The notes: generated by a model from the letters alone, not told the origin. Positions 36,405 through 44,188 are shown, counted from the stretch's first letter. The stretch: DNA of 64,000 nucleotides from Cupriavidus yeoncheonensis (GCF_905397275.1 NZ_CAJPUY010000012.1:177725-241724); one strand, 5' to 3'. Translations and numbers: made by a program.

Positions 36405-37376
36405 TTACGAGCCCGCCTTGTAGTTCGTCTCCTTGACGATCTTCTTCCACCGCGCCGTATCGTCGGCAATGGTCCTGGCGAACTGCTCCGGCGGGCTGCC
36501 CACGGCGTCGTAGTCGATCGCTGCCAGCTTTTCCCGGATATCGGGCTGCGCCACGATCCGGGTCACTTGCTTGCTCAGCCGCGCGATGATTTCCTTCGGC
36601 GTTCCCGCCGGGGCAAGCAGCCCTGCCCAGGAACCGAATGCCATGCCGCTGTAGCCGGCTTCCTGCATGGTCGGTACGTCAGGCAGCGCGGGCGAGCGCT
36701 TGTCCGACAGCACCGCGAGCGGGCGCAGCTTGCCGGCCTTGATCATGGCGATCGAATTGAACGGATCGATGGTCATGTCCACTTCCCCGGCCACCACGGC
36801 CTGCATCTGCGGCCCGGTGCCGCGGTAGGACACGCTCACAACATCGGGCGTGCCGGCGGTCGCCTTGAAGCTGGCGCCGATCAGCTCGATCATGCTGCTG
36901 CCCGCCGACAGGCTCAGCGGCCGAGTCTTGGACTTGGCCAGCGCGACGAATTCCTGCACGGACCTGGCCGGCACGGACGGGTGCACGACCATCACGAAGC
37001 CGATGTTGGAGATCAGCGAAATCGGCTCGAAGCTTTTCAGCGGGTCATAGCTGGCCTTGTAGATCAGCGGGCTGAGCGTCTGCGCGCCGGCCGTGTTGAG
37101 CAGCAAGGTATAGCCGTCCGGCGCGGCACGCGCGACGACATCGGTGCCAATGATGCCGTTGGCACCGGGCCGGTTCTCCACCACCACCGATTGCTTGAGT
37201 GCCTCGCCAAGCTTCTGCGAGATCAGGCGCGCCACCACGTCGGTGGCGCCGCCCGGGGCAAAAGGAACCACCATCCGGATCGGCTTGCTCGGATACGTAT
37301 CGCTCCAGGCCAGTGCGGGCATGGCGCCCAGCACGGCGGCGCAAAGCATCAGGCGGCGACGGAAATTCGGCTTCAT
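36405..37376 (-). CDS. Bug/TctC family periplasmic substrate-binding protein
   Basis: 323 residues with a signal peptide (about 1-25, ending ALAWS) and the Bug signature: YPSKPIRMVVPFAPGGATDV, VVENRPGANGIIG, VVARAAPDGYTLL, SVSYRGTGPQMQAV, and ALPDVPTMQEAGYSGM. Bug proteins bind carboxylates, often for TctAB transporters, and are hugely expanded in Bordetella and Cupriavidus. No tctA/tctB genes are adjacent, so it is an orphan receptor of unknown ligand. The start MKPNFRRR follows TGGAGACACCTG. Confidence 0.92.
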   Translation of the reverse strand: MKPNFRRRLMLCAAVLGAMPALAWSDTYPSKPIRMVVPFAPGGATDVVARLISQKLGEALKQSVVVENRPGANGIIGTDVVARAAPDGYTLLLNTAGAQTLSPLIYKASYDPLKSFEPISLISNIGFVMVVHPSVPARSVQEFVALAKSKTRPLSLSAGSSMIELIGASFKATAGTPDVVSVSYRGTGPQMQAVVAGEVDMTIDPFNSIAMIKAGKLRPLAVLSDKRSPALPDVPTMQEAGYSGMAFGSWAGLLAPAGTPKEIIARLSKQVTRIVAQPDIREKLAAIDYDAVGSPPEQFARTIADDTARWKKIVKETNYKAGS

Positions 37377-37549
37377 CAGGTGTCTCCAGTACAGCGTTGA
37401 CGGTGGCGCGGCCACCTCGGGCCGGCACCACGCAATATTCATATTTATGAATTCATTTTTACGCGGATGAAGTACACCGTCAATGTGGGTATCCACGGAC
37501 GCGCTGCGTCGCTCGTGTCGTCACCGCGCAAACAGGCGGGACCCAATGT

Positions 37550-37568
37550 GTTGGGTACAGCCAAACAG
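37550..37568 (+). promoter_or_regulatory. Candidate upstream activator site, array 1
   Basis: TGT-N13-ACA, ending exactly 100 nt before the GG of the sigma-54 core. The same half-sites occur at the same distance before array 2 (42115-42133) although intervening bases differ. This fits an enhancer-binding-protein site; the protein is unknown. Confidence 0.45.
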
Positions 37569-37627
37569 CGCGCAGGGTCTGAATTGGCGGGATGGTGTGC
37601 CGGTTCGCAAGATTTTCTATTTATTTT

Positions 37628-37640
37628 CAATGACTTGATA
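37628..37640 (-). promoter_or_regulatory. IHF-like site, array 1
   Basis: The minus strand reads TATCAAGTCATTG, a full match to the IHF consensus WATCAANNNNTTR, flanked by A/T-rich DNA. It lies 28 nt before the -24 element. The 16-mer TTTTCAATGACTTGAT is identical at array 2 at the same spacing. Confidence 0.7.
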
Positions 37641-37666
37641 ATTCCTTAATGGGCTGGAACGAGAGC

Positions 37667-37681
37667 TGGCACACCCCATGC
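37667..37681 (+). promoter_or_regulatory. Sigma-54 (RpoN) promoter of array 1
   Basis: TGGCACACCCCATGC has GG (37668-37669) and GC (37680-37681) separated by exactly 10 nt, the -24/-12 layout. The start codon of the first peptide gene follows 73 nt after the GC, giving a leader of about 60 nt. The same core precedes array 2. Confidence 0.75.
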
Positions 37682-37753
37682 GTATATGACTGCGAGCGCA
37701 ACACTGAATGCTCTCTAACCCAAGCCAGACCAGCACACCCAAGGAGTTCCATC

Positions 37754-38014
37754 ATGTCCCTCACCATCCAGAACCTGCCCCTCGAACAAGACCTCGACCA
37801 AGCCAAAATGAGCGCCGTGCGCGGCGGCAGCCTGTTCCTGAACAACGGCATCAACGCGATCATGGGCGGCTCCGGCGTGTCCTTCGCCAGCCCCAACATC
37901 ATCGTCGCCCCGGTCACCCAGGTCGATGCCTCGACCCGCACCAACGTCGACCTCAAGAGCATCAGCAACGTGCTCAACAACGTCGGCGGCATCGTGCAGG
38001 CGCTGCAGCACTGA
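37754..38014 (+). CDS. 86-residue double-glycine-leader protein, copy 1 (subtype A)
   Basis: First gene of a three-gene array. Residues 1-25 (SLTIQNLPLEQDLDQAKMSA then VRGG) form a hydrophilic amphipathic leader ending in Gly24-Gly25, like leaders cut by C39 peptidase-ABC exporters. The predicted 61-residue product has no Cys and is rich in Asn, Ser, Val and Thr. Invariant blocks in all copies are GSGVSFASPN (39-48) and APVTQVDASTRT (52-63). Its C-terminus, VLNNVGGIVQALQH, defines subtype A with copy 4. It is the most divergent copy. The ribosome-binding site is CCCAAGGAGTTCCATC. Expression is expected from the sigma-54 promoter at 37667. Could be a bacteriocin, a signal or an assembling secreted protein. 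Confidence 0.85.
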   Translation: MSLTIQNLPLEQDLDQAKMSAVRGGSLFLNNGINAIMGGSGVSFASPNIIVAPVTQVDASTRTNVDLKSISNVLNNVGGIVQALQH

Positions 38015-38061
38015 TCCCCCATCCAGTACATCCGTTCCTTCAGCCTACCCAGGAGACCATC

Positions 38062-38322
38062 ATGTCCTTGACCATCCAGAACCTGCCGCTCGAACAAGAC
38101 CTCGACCACGCCAAGATGGGCGCCGTGCGCGGCGGCAGCATCTTCGTGAACTCCGGCGTCAACGCCATCACCGGTGGCAGCGGCGTCTCGTTCGCCAGCC
38201 CCAACACGATCTTCGCGCCGGTCACGCAGGTCGATGCCTCGACCCGCACCGATGTCGACATCAAGAGCGTGACGAACACCATCAACAACCTGGGCGGCAT
38301 GGTCGCGGCCCTGCAGCACTGA
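38062..38322 (+). CDS. 86-residue double-glycine-leader protein, copy 2 (subtype B)
   Basis: Second gene of array 1, 47 bp after copy 1, with ribosome-binding site CCCAGGAGACCATC. The leader is EQDLDHAKMGAVRGG at 11-25. Subtype B features are FAPVTQVDASTRTDVD and TNTINN near the end, AALQH at the C-terminus. It differs from copy 3 at only about four residues by my count, all after the leader. No hydrophobic signal peptide is present, so export would depend on the double-glycine leader. No Cys, so no lanthionine or disulfide can form. Confidence 0.85.
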   Translation: MSLTIQNLPLEQDLDHAKMGAVRGGSIFVNSGVNAITGGSGVSFASPNTIFAPVTQVDASTRTDVDIKSVTNTINNLGGMVAALQH

Positions 38323-38364
38323 TCTACCCACAACCAGCACACTCAGCCTACCCAGGAGACCATC

Positions 38365-38625
38365 ATGTCCTTGACCATCCAGAACCTCCCGCTCGAACAA
38401 GACCTTGATCACGCCAAGATGGGCGCCGTGCGCGGCGGCAGCATCTTCGTGAATTCCGGCGTCAACGCCATCGCCAATGGCTCAGGCGTCTCGTTCGCCA
38501 GCCCCAACACGATCTTCGCGCCGGTCACGCAGGTCGATGCCTCGACCCGCACCGATGTCGACATCAAGAGCGTGACGAACACCATCAACAATGTCGGTGG
38601 CATCGTCGCGGCCTTGCAGCATTAA
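38365..38625 (+). CDS. 86-residue double-glycine-leader protein, copy 3 (subtype B)
   Basis: Third gene of array 1, 42 bp after copy 2, with the same CCCAGGAGACCATC ribosome-binding site. Leader identical to copies 2, 4 and 5. The variable segment after NAI reads ANGSG, as in copy 5, where copies 2 and 4 have TGGSG, suggesting exchange or common descent between the arrays. Followed after 62 bp by a terminator (38688-38719), so the array is one transcription unit. Confidence 0.85.
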   Translation: MSLTIQNLPLEQDLDHAKMGAVRGGSIFVNSGVNAIANGSGVSFASPNTIFAPVTQVDASTRTDVDIKSVTNTINNVGGIVAALQH

Positions 38626-38687
38626 GGTACAACGGGCCGCAACCGGAGGCGGAGCAAGCGGGGCCCGCTCTGCTTCCGGCCGCTGCA

Positions 38688-38719
38688 AAGATCGCTCTTT
38701 GACGGGCGGTCTTTTTTTT
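38688..38719 (+). terminator. Rho-independent terminator of array 1
   Basis: Stem AAGATCGC / GCGGTCTT (8 bp with one G-T pair), 10-nt loop, then eight T residues. Confidence 0.82.
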
Positions 38720-39344
38720 GTTCACCGATCTGCGCGGCGGACTGATGGCTGCAAAGCGACACTAGTCGGACATCCGACCCACTTCGATCTGAGCGGCCCG
38801 GTCCGGCCGATTCTCGGCTGTTCGCCCACAGCCCCGCTACGGCGGATTTCGGCCATCTACGGCCGTTGATAGAGCTCCGCATTTATTCGTCCAGACAAGC
38901 CCGGGGAAAATGTGCAATTCCGGGGATTTTGCCACGCTTTACCCACAATACCTTCGCCGACTCAAATCCAGGTAGACGCGCAACAAAAATCGCAATACCA
39001 CAAATGAGTTAATGTTGAATTCCTGAAAGGACAGTTTGAGCCAGTCTCTTTTTTGCGTCATGTCGCAGTAAGAGGTATTTTCAGTTTCATTGGATTGCTT
39101 TCGCATTATTGCGCAATTCGACGCACCGGCTGGCTCATCCCGCCCACAGCGCTGCGGCAACCAAAGCACCAGGTCAGTCGATATGCCACCAATTCATCAC
39201 CTATTCATAAAAATAGTTATGCATTGGTCACATAATTTACCTGACACAGGAAGGGTGACAACAAAGGCTCGACGATCCAAAGGTTTGTCAATTCACGTTT
39301 TCGCTAGATTGTTTCACCTGTTTTAATACCCCTACATTCAGCCC

Positions 39345-39371
39345 GCGATTTCGAATTCAGTTCGATTTCGC
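39345..39371. promoter_or_regulatory. Imperfect palindrome upstream of the lipoprotein gene
   Basis: GCGA-N3-CGAA-N5-TTCG-N3-TCGC: matched outer and inner half-sites around a 5-nt centre, 84 bp before the ATG at 39455. It also contains CGATTTCG as a direct repeat. Possible operator; no regulator known. Confidence 0.35.
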
Positions 39372-39454
39372 AAAATCACTTGTCGGAATGGGTCTGCAAT
39401 AGGTGGGGGATGCCGGCGAGTGACAAACCAATAACTCGATCGAGAGGTAACCGA

Positions 39455-41074
39455 ATGAAAATGCAATACAAGCTGCTTGCGACAGCTATTGCGATAGCGG
39501 CGCTCAGCGCTTGCGGTGGTGGTGGTGATAGCGCGTCGTCGCCGTCCCCGTCGCCATCGACCTCAGTCACGCCGACCACGGTCATCAAGGGCACGGCTGC
39601 CGTAGGCGCCGCCCTTCCGAATGCGACCGTTCAGGCGAAGTGCGCGGTGGGCAGCGGCACGGCTACAACGGCAGCCGATGGCACATTCACGCTGAATATC
39701 CAAGGGGCAACCCGTCCCTGCGTGTTGAGCGTGGCAACGCCGGATGGGCAAACGCTGCACTCGGTGCTGGAGAGCGGCACGGGCACCTCGGCCGTCGCGA
39801 ACATCACCCCGCTGACCGAACTCGTCACCGCGTCGATTGCCGGCGGGAGCACGTCTGACTTCTTCAGCAACTTCGATGCGACCGCGCAAGGCAAGCTGAC
39901 CTCCGCCGGCGTGAGCGCCGGCACGGCAAATGTCGTACTGGTCCTCAGCGGTACCGTCGATCTGACCGGCATCGATCCGCTCAAGGATACGCTGGTGGCC
40001 GCGCATGGTGACACGCCGGGCAACGCCCTGGACCAGCGGCTCGATACCCTGGGTACCGCGCTGGCCTCGTCGAAGACATCGATCTCGGACCTGTCCGAAG
40101 CCGTCGCCAGCAACAAGGGCTCGACGGACGGCATCAAGACCCTCCTGAACCCCGCATCGGCCACCTGCGCGACCTACCGGAGCGGCAAGTACCAGAAGGT
40201 TGACCTGACAGCGAACACGATTCAGCGGTTCACCGTGGACGCAGTCGCGCTTACACGCACCAATGACGCCACGAGCGCGTCAGAGCAGTTCCAGGCGTAT
40301 GCCAGCGAAGCCTGCCGCTTCGGTAATACCGACGCAAGGCTGCTAGTTTCCAAATCCGGTATTGGGCTGGAGCGCCGCGCCGGCGCGCCGAGCCTGCTGA
40401 TTCCGGAGCAGACCATTCCCCTGTCCGAACTGGCGGGCGACTGGGTAGCGATGAGCTTTGAGCGTGAAACCAATCCTGGCAACTACGGTTCGGGCCTGAT
40501 CCAGTTCAATGTGGATGGCGCGGGCAAGTTCACCAAAGCTGCCGATTGCGGCATGAGCGGCTGTGGCCAGCCCTGGCCTGCCGGTGACCTGCCGACCTTT
40601 TCGGCCAATGCCAACGGTGGCTTTGATCTCACTGACACCAGCGGTACTGCTCGCGCATTCGGCTTCAAGGGCGTGGATGGGCAACTCGCCGTCGTGATCG
40701 TCCATGCGAATGGGTTCATGGTCGCAAGGCATCCGGTCGCACGCGTGCTGCCGGAAGTGGGCTTCACCAACGCCTACTGGGATGCATCGTTGAACGATAT
40801 GGGGGTCACCGACATCACCACGTTCTCAAACACGGTGACTGCCGTCAATACGACCGCCCACACCTACACGCGCCAGCGCAACGACGGCCGCATCGACACT
40901 TGGTACGACAACGTGCCGTTCACAGGCATTCGTTACCGGCCTGCAGTGGCACCGGTCAATGGCATTCCAGGCGCCGGCGAGGCCATTAGCATGAACCTGT
41001 CCAACACGGGCCTGACCATTTCGATCAACGCCAGCGGAAAACCGTTCTACTCGATCTCGATCGACCGGCCGTAA
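39455..41074 (+). CDS. Large lipoprotein with Ig-like N-terminal domain (hypothetical)
   Basis: 539-residue exported lipoprotein. Lipobox ALSAC is followed by GGGGDS and a Ser/Pro-rich linker (SSPSPSPSTSV), the usual opening of Burkholderiales surface lipoproteins. Residues about 45-115 (VIKGTAAVGAALPNATVQA, GTATTAADGTFTLNI) look like a carboxypeptidase-regulatory or Ig-like domain. The rest is not recognised. The ATG at 39455 follows GAGAGGTAACCGA. It stands alone between the two peptide arrays and ends at a good terminator. A link to the arrays is possible from position only. Confidence 0.7.
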   Translation: MKMQYKLLATAIAIAALSACGGGGDSASSPSPSPSTSVTPTTVIKGTAAVGAALPNATVQAKCAVGSGTATTAADGTFTLNIQGATRPCVLSVATPDGQTLHSVLESGTGTSAVANITPLTELVTASIAGGSTSDFFSNFDATAQGKLTSAGVSAGTANVVLVLSGTVDLTGIDPLKDTLVAAHGDTPGNALDQRLDTLGTALASSKTSISDLSEAVASNKGSTDGIKTLLNPASATCATYRSGKYQKVDLTANTIQRFTVDAVALTRTNDATSASEQFQAYASEACRFGNTDARLLVSKSGIGLERRAGAPSLLIPEQTIPLSELAGDWVAMSFERETNPGNYGSGLIQFNVDGAGKFTKAADCGMSGCGQPWPAGDLPTFSANANGGFDLTDTSGTARAFGFKGVDGQLAVVIVHANGFMVARHPVARVLPEVGFTNAYWDASLNDMGVTDITTFSNTVTAVNTTAHTYTRQRNDGRIDTWYDNVPFTGIRYRPAVAPVNGIPGAGEAISMNLSNTGLTISINASGKPFYSISIDRP

Positions 41075-41096
41075 GCCGACCTGGCTGACGTGCTCG

Positions 41097-41132
41097 AGGC
41101 CCTGCGCGACCTTAGTCCCGCAGGGCCTTTTT
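41097..41132 (+). terminator. Rho-independent terminator after the lipoprotein gene
   Basis: Perfect 10-bp stem AGGCCCTGCG / CGCAGGGCCT with a 12-nt loop and a run of T residues, 23 bp after the stop codon. Confidence 0.88.
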
Positions 41133-41228
41133 ACTCTTGTGCGTGTGGGAGGACGCACCTAACGGTACCTGGCCGCCTACTCGCCAACCGGAATCTGGAA
41201 CTCGAGTTTGACACGGGGACGGCAAACC

Positions 41229-41927
41229 CTAGTACTCCAGCTTCGGATACCAGTCCGTACCCCGCCCTTCCGGCGTGGTGTCCAGCAGGCTCCACAGCGG
41301 ATCGAGGTCCGGTGCGCCACGGGGATCCTGCCCCGGATCGGGCGGGATGCCGAACAACTCGCCGCTCCAGAAATGCCGGATCTTCCCGTCCCGGCGCGTG
41401 AAGACCGTATAGGCCGGCATGTCGGCATCCTCGGGATTGACATAGTCGCGCGTGAAATCCCCGTCGGTGTCCGCATAGACCTTCAGTTTCGTCCAGCCGC
41501 GCGCGCGCCTGGCGGCAACCAGTCGGTCGATGGGCGAGCGGGCCACCATCGCCAGCGCGACGCGTTGCTCGATATCCGGCACTTTGTGGTCCCACGACGC
41601 CATGATCGATGTGCACATGGGACATGGCTTCTCGCGCTGCGGCCCGTACATGTAGCTGTAGATGACCAGCGTGTCCTTGTCGCCGAACAGGTCGGCAAGC
41701 GTGACCGGACCGTTCTCACCCTGGAACGTATAGCGTTTCGTCACCTCCCCACCCGGCGGCAGCCTGCGTCGCAGCGCGGCGACGCGTTCAATATGACGAC
41801 GCAGTTCGATCTCTTCCGCTAGCAGCGCGTTGCGCGCCTGACGGTACTCCGCGCTTTCATTGGGGAAGCGGATAGGGTTCCGTTGCGCGAGTTCGGTTGC
41901 GGGAACAAGTTCTGCCTTTGCATTCAT
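41229..41927 (-). CDS. DUF899 family thioredoxin-like protein
   Basis: 232 residues matching the DUF899 family: LRRHIERVAALRRRLPPGGE, then YTFQGENGPVTLADLFGDKD, YSYMYGPQREKPCPMCTSIM and a late YDTF-like region replaced here by YTVFTRRDGKIRHFW. The fold is thioredoxin-like with a C-P-M-C pair that could be redox active, though most relatives are uncharacterised. A strong AAGGAGGGCTCAC site sets the start at 41927. It is convergent with the lipoprotein gene and divergent from array 2. Confidence 0.82.
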   Translation of the reverse strand: MNAKAELVPATELAQRNPIRFPNESAEYRQARNALLAEEIELRRHIERVAALRRRLPPGGEVTKRYTFQGENGPVTLADLFGDKDTLVIYSYMYGPQREKPCPMCTSIMASWDHKVPDIEQRVALAMVARSPIDRLVAARRARGWTKLKVYADTDGDFTRDYVNPEDADMPAYTVFTRRDGKIRHFWSGELFGIPPDPGQDPRGAPDLDPLWSLLDTTPEGRGTDWYPKLEY

Positions 41928-42114
41928 GTGAGCCCTCCTTCCAGCCGAAACGTGCCAGTCAATGCAAGTCCACCGCCCCCGGGGCAGTGCCGATGCATTG
42001 CATGGCCCTGTCCTGATTCGTGTCGGCCGATGGCAAATCGTTCCGCACGTTCGATTCGCGGTTCGGAAACGGCTACGCGGGTGTCGGCTGGCGGCGAACA
42101 CGCCCGCACTGCAG

Positions 42115-42133
42115 TGTGGGTGCCGGGCAGACA
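42115..42133 (+). promoter_or_regulatory. Candidate upstream activator site, array 2
   Basis: TGT-N13-ACA, ending 100 nt before the GG of the -24 element, the same spacing as at array 1. Here the half-sites extend to GTGT and ACAC. Confidence 0.45.
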
Positions 42134-42192
42134 CCGGGCTGGGCCATGCATCCCCTCCTCGCCGGCAGATTCGCGATTTTTCTTTTTCTTTT

Positions 42193-42205
42193 CAATGACT
42201 TGATG
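42193..42205 (-). promoter_or_regulatory. IHF-like site, array 2
   Basis: The minus strand reads CATCAAGTCATTG, matching the IHF consensus except the first base, followed by a long A-rich tract. It shares the 16-mer TTTTCAATGACTTGAT and the 28-nt spacing to the -24 element with array 1. Confidence 0.65.
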
Positions 42206-42231
42206 GCGCCCTGTCGTTCCGCGCCGGGCGC

Positions 42232-42246
42232 TGGCACACCCCATGC
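42232..42246 (+). promoter_or_regulatory. Sigma-54 (RpoN) promoter of array 2
   Basis: TGGCACACCCCATGC with GG (42233-42234) and GC (42245-42246) separated by 10 nt, identical to the core at array 1. The ATG of copy 4 follows 72 nt after the GC. Confidence 0.75.
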
Positions 42247-42317
42247 GTATACCCCTCCGAGCGCAACATCCGATGCTCACCACCCAGACCAAACCAGTAC
42301 ACCCAAGGAGTTACATC

Positions 42318-42578
42318 ATGTCCCTCACCATCCAGAACCTGCCCCTCGAACAAGACCTCGACCACGCCAAGATGGGCGCCGTGCGCGGCGGCAGCGTCTT
42401 CGTCAATTCCGCCATCAATGCCATCACCGGCGGCTCGGGCGTCTCGTTCGCCAGCCCGAACACCATCGTCGCCCCCGTCACGCAAGTGGATGCCTCGACC
42501 CGCACCGACGTCGACATGAAGACCGTCAGCAACATGCTGAACAACGTCGGCGGCATCGTCCAGGCCCTGCAGCACTGA
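42318..42578 (+). CDS. 86-residue double-glycine-leader protein, copy 4 (subtype A)
   Basis: First gene of the two-gene array 2. Leader as in copies 2, 3 and 5, ending VRGG. It shares with copy 1 the VAPVTQVDASTRT start of the second block, the SN-x-LNNVGGIVQALQH end and the CCCAAGGAGTTACATC ribosome-binding site, so both arrays open with a subtype A gene. Predicted mature product 61 residues, no Cys. About 13 differences from copy 1 by my count. Confidence 0.85.
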   Translation: MSLTIQNLPLEQDLDHAKMGAVRGGSVFVNSAINAITGGSGVSFASPNTIVAPVTQVDASTRTDVDMKTVSNMLNNVGGIVQALQH

Positions 42579-42624
42579 TCCCCATCCAGTACATCCGTTC
42601 ATCCAGCCTACCCAGGAGACCATC

Positions 42625-42885
42625 ATGTCCTTGACCATCCAGAACCTGCCGCTCGAACAAGACCTCGACCACGCCAAGATGGGCGCCGTGCGCGGCGGCA
42701 GCGTCTTCGTGAACTCCGCCGTCAATGCCATCGCCAATGGTTCAGGCGTCTCGTTCGCCAGCCCCAACACGATCTTCGCCCCGGTCACGCAGGTCGATGC
42801 CTCGACCCGCACCGACGTCGACATGAAGACCGTCACCAACACGATCAACAATGTGGGGGGAGTGGTCGCGGCCCTGCAGCACTGA
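42625..42885 (+). CDS. 86-residue double-glycine-leader protein, copy 5 (subtype B)
   Basis: Second gene of array 2, 46 bp after copy 4, with the B-type site CCCAGGAGACCATC. It is nearest to copy 3 (ANGSG segment; about five differences by my count), with the conservative changes DMKTV for DIKSV. Ends AALQH. A strong terminator follows about 90 bp later. One A plus one B gene may be the minimal unit, with an extra B in array 1. Confidence 0.85.
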   Translation: MSLTIQNLPLEQDLDHAKMGAVRGGSVFVNSAVNAIANGSGVSFASPNTIFAPVTQVDASTRTDVDMKTVTNTINNVGGVVAALQH

Positions 42886-42973
42886 GCCGCGCAGCGGGAA
42901 CGGAGCAGCCGGCGCCAGTCCGCGCGCTCCGTTTCACGCGGGCCCGGCGCCTTGCGCCCGGCTCGTCTTGAAG

Positions 42974-43004
42974 GACCGTCCTGTCATGGACGGTCTTTGT
43001 TTTT
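42974..43004 (+). terminator. Rho-independent terminator of array 2
   Basis: Perfect 8-bp stem GACCGTCC / GGACGGTC with a 6-nt loop, followed by TTTGTTTTT. It can be extended by three weaker pairs. Confidence 0.85.
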
Positions 43005-43179
43005 CACGGCGCATGGCCGCGTTCCTTCCGGCGTGCCCATCTACGCAATTGAGTCTGCGCGCGCGGCGGGTTACAGTCTGATCCGCCCCGGGATCCCCCG
43101 GTCCTGGGCGACTTTGTCCGGGAATGACCGCGGCAGGCCGGTGGACTGGCCGCGCGATCCGGGCGCAGGAGACCAAGGC

Positions 43180-44067
43180 ATGAGCGCATGGATTGCAAGG
43201 ACGATGGGCAAGCTTGGCTTCGCGGCGGCCATGGCGCTGGGCATGGCAACGCTGGCGGCGCCGGCCGTCGCGGCCGGCCCCGGTACGCTGACCATTACCT
43301 CCGGCACGCAGCAACGAAGCTGGACCGTCGACCAGCTGTTGCATGACCGCCGCCTCACCGACATCAGCGTCGACGACGAGAACCTGAAGCAGCGGCTGAC
43401 CCTCAAGGCGATCCCGCTCGCCGCGCTGCTCGCCGGCCTGCCGGCAACGGCCGATGGCAGCGCCACCACGGCCGCGTCCGATGGCTACGTGTCGCACCTG
43501 CCGATGGCCATGCTGCTGGCCGAGGGCAAGATGCAGCCGCGTGCGTGGCTGGCGGTCGAGAATCCCGCTGCGCCATGGCCCAAGCTCAAGGGCCAGGGCA
43601 TCGGACCGTTCCGGCTGGTCTGGACCGGTCCGGCCGGCCGCGCGGGGAAGGTCACCGAGAGCTACTGGACCTACAACATCGAGCGCATCGACATTGCCGC
43701 GTCCCCCGCCGAGCGCTATCCGGCCATCCGGCCGGCCGCGGGCCTGCCCGCCGATGGCCCGGTCATGCGCGGCTTTGCCGCGTTCCAGCGGGTCTGCCTG
43801 TCCTGCCATTCCCTGAACCGCGAGGGCGACTCCCACCTTGGCCCGGACCTGAACGAGCCGTACAGCCCGGTCGAATACCTCGGCGACGACAAGCTCGCGC
43901 GGCTGATCCGCAACCCGCAGTCGCTGCGCTGGTGGCCCGAGGCGCGCATGCCGTCGATCGACCCGCAGACGCTGCCCGATGCCGAGCTCAAGGACCTGCT
44001 CGCGTACTTCCATCACATGGCGACCACCCGCAAACCCGAAGCCCCCGCAGCCGGGCCCCGGCAGTAG
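43180..44067 (+). CDS. Periplasmic c-type cytochrome with N-terminal molybdopterin-enzyme-like domain
   Basis: 295 residues with a signal peptide (about 1-32, ending PAVAA). The first 150 mature residues (TLTITSGTQQRSWTVDQLLH, LTLKAIPLAALLAG) resemble the oxidoreductase-molybdopterin-associated fold but lack a recognisable cofactor cysteine. A C-terminal class I cytochrome c domain follows with heme motif CLSCH and a likely axial Met in ARMPSID. It probably carries electrons in the periplasm. The start follows AGGAGACCAAGGC. The electron partner is unknown. Confidence 0.75.
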   Translation: MSAWIARTMGKLGFAAAMALGMATLAAPAVAAGPGTLTITSGTQQRSWTVDQLLHDRRLTDISVDDENLKQRLTLKAIPLAALLAGLPATADGSATTAASDGYVSHLPMAMLLAEGKMQPRAWLAVENPAAPWPKLKGQGIGPFRLVWTGPAGRAGKVTESYWTYNIERIDIAASPAERYPAIRPAAGLPADGPVMRGFAAFQRVCLSCHSLNREGDSHLGPDLNEPYSPVEYLGDDKLARLIRNPQSLRWWPEARMPSIDPQTLPDAELKDLLAYFHHMATTRKPEAPAAGPRQ

Positions 44068-44188
44068 CGCTCCCGGCCGCTTGCGCAGTCCGCGGGCACG
44101 GCAGAACCCGATTGGTATCGGCGCGCATCCGCGATCGGATAAGATACGCACCCTTTCACCAACCTTCACCAACCAACGGAGTGCTTCA

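Larger units (their letters stand above)
38626..39454. other. Intergenic region after array 1, AT-rich in part
   Basis: 829 bp with no supported gene. It contains the array terminator and, from about 38870 to 39420, DNA clearly richer in A and T than the surroundings. An imperfect palindrome (39345-39371) lies 84 bp before the lipoprotein start. Short readings here have no family features. Confidence 0.55.

Noticed and set aside
37467..37649. Short plus-strand open frame before array 1
   Set aside because: It covers the regulatory region and is not conserved before array 2, where the promoter elements are.
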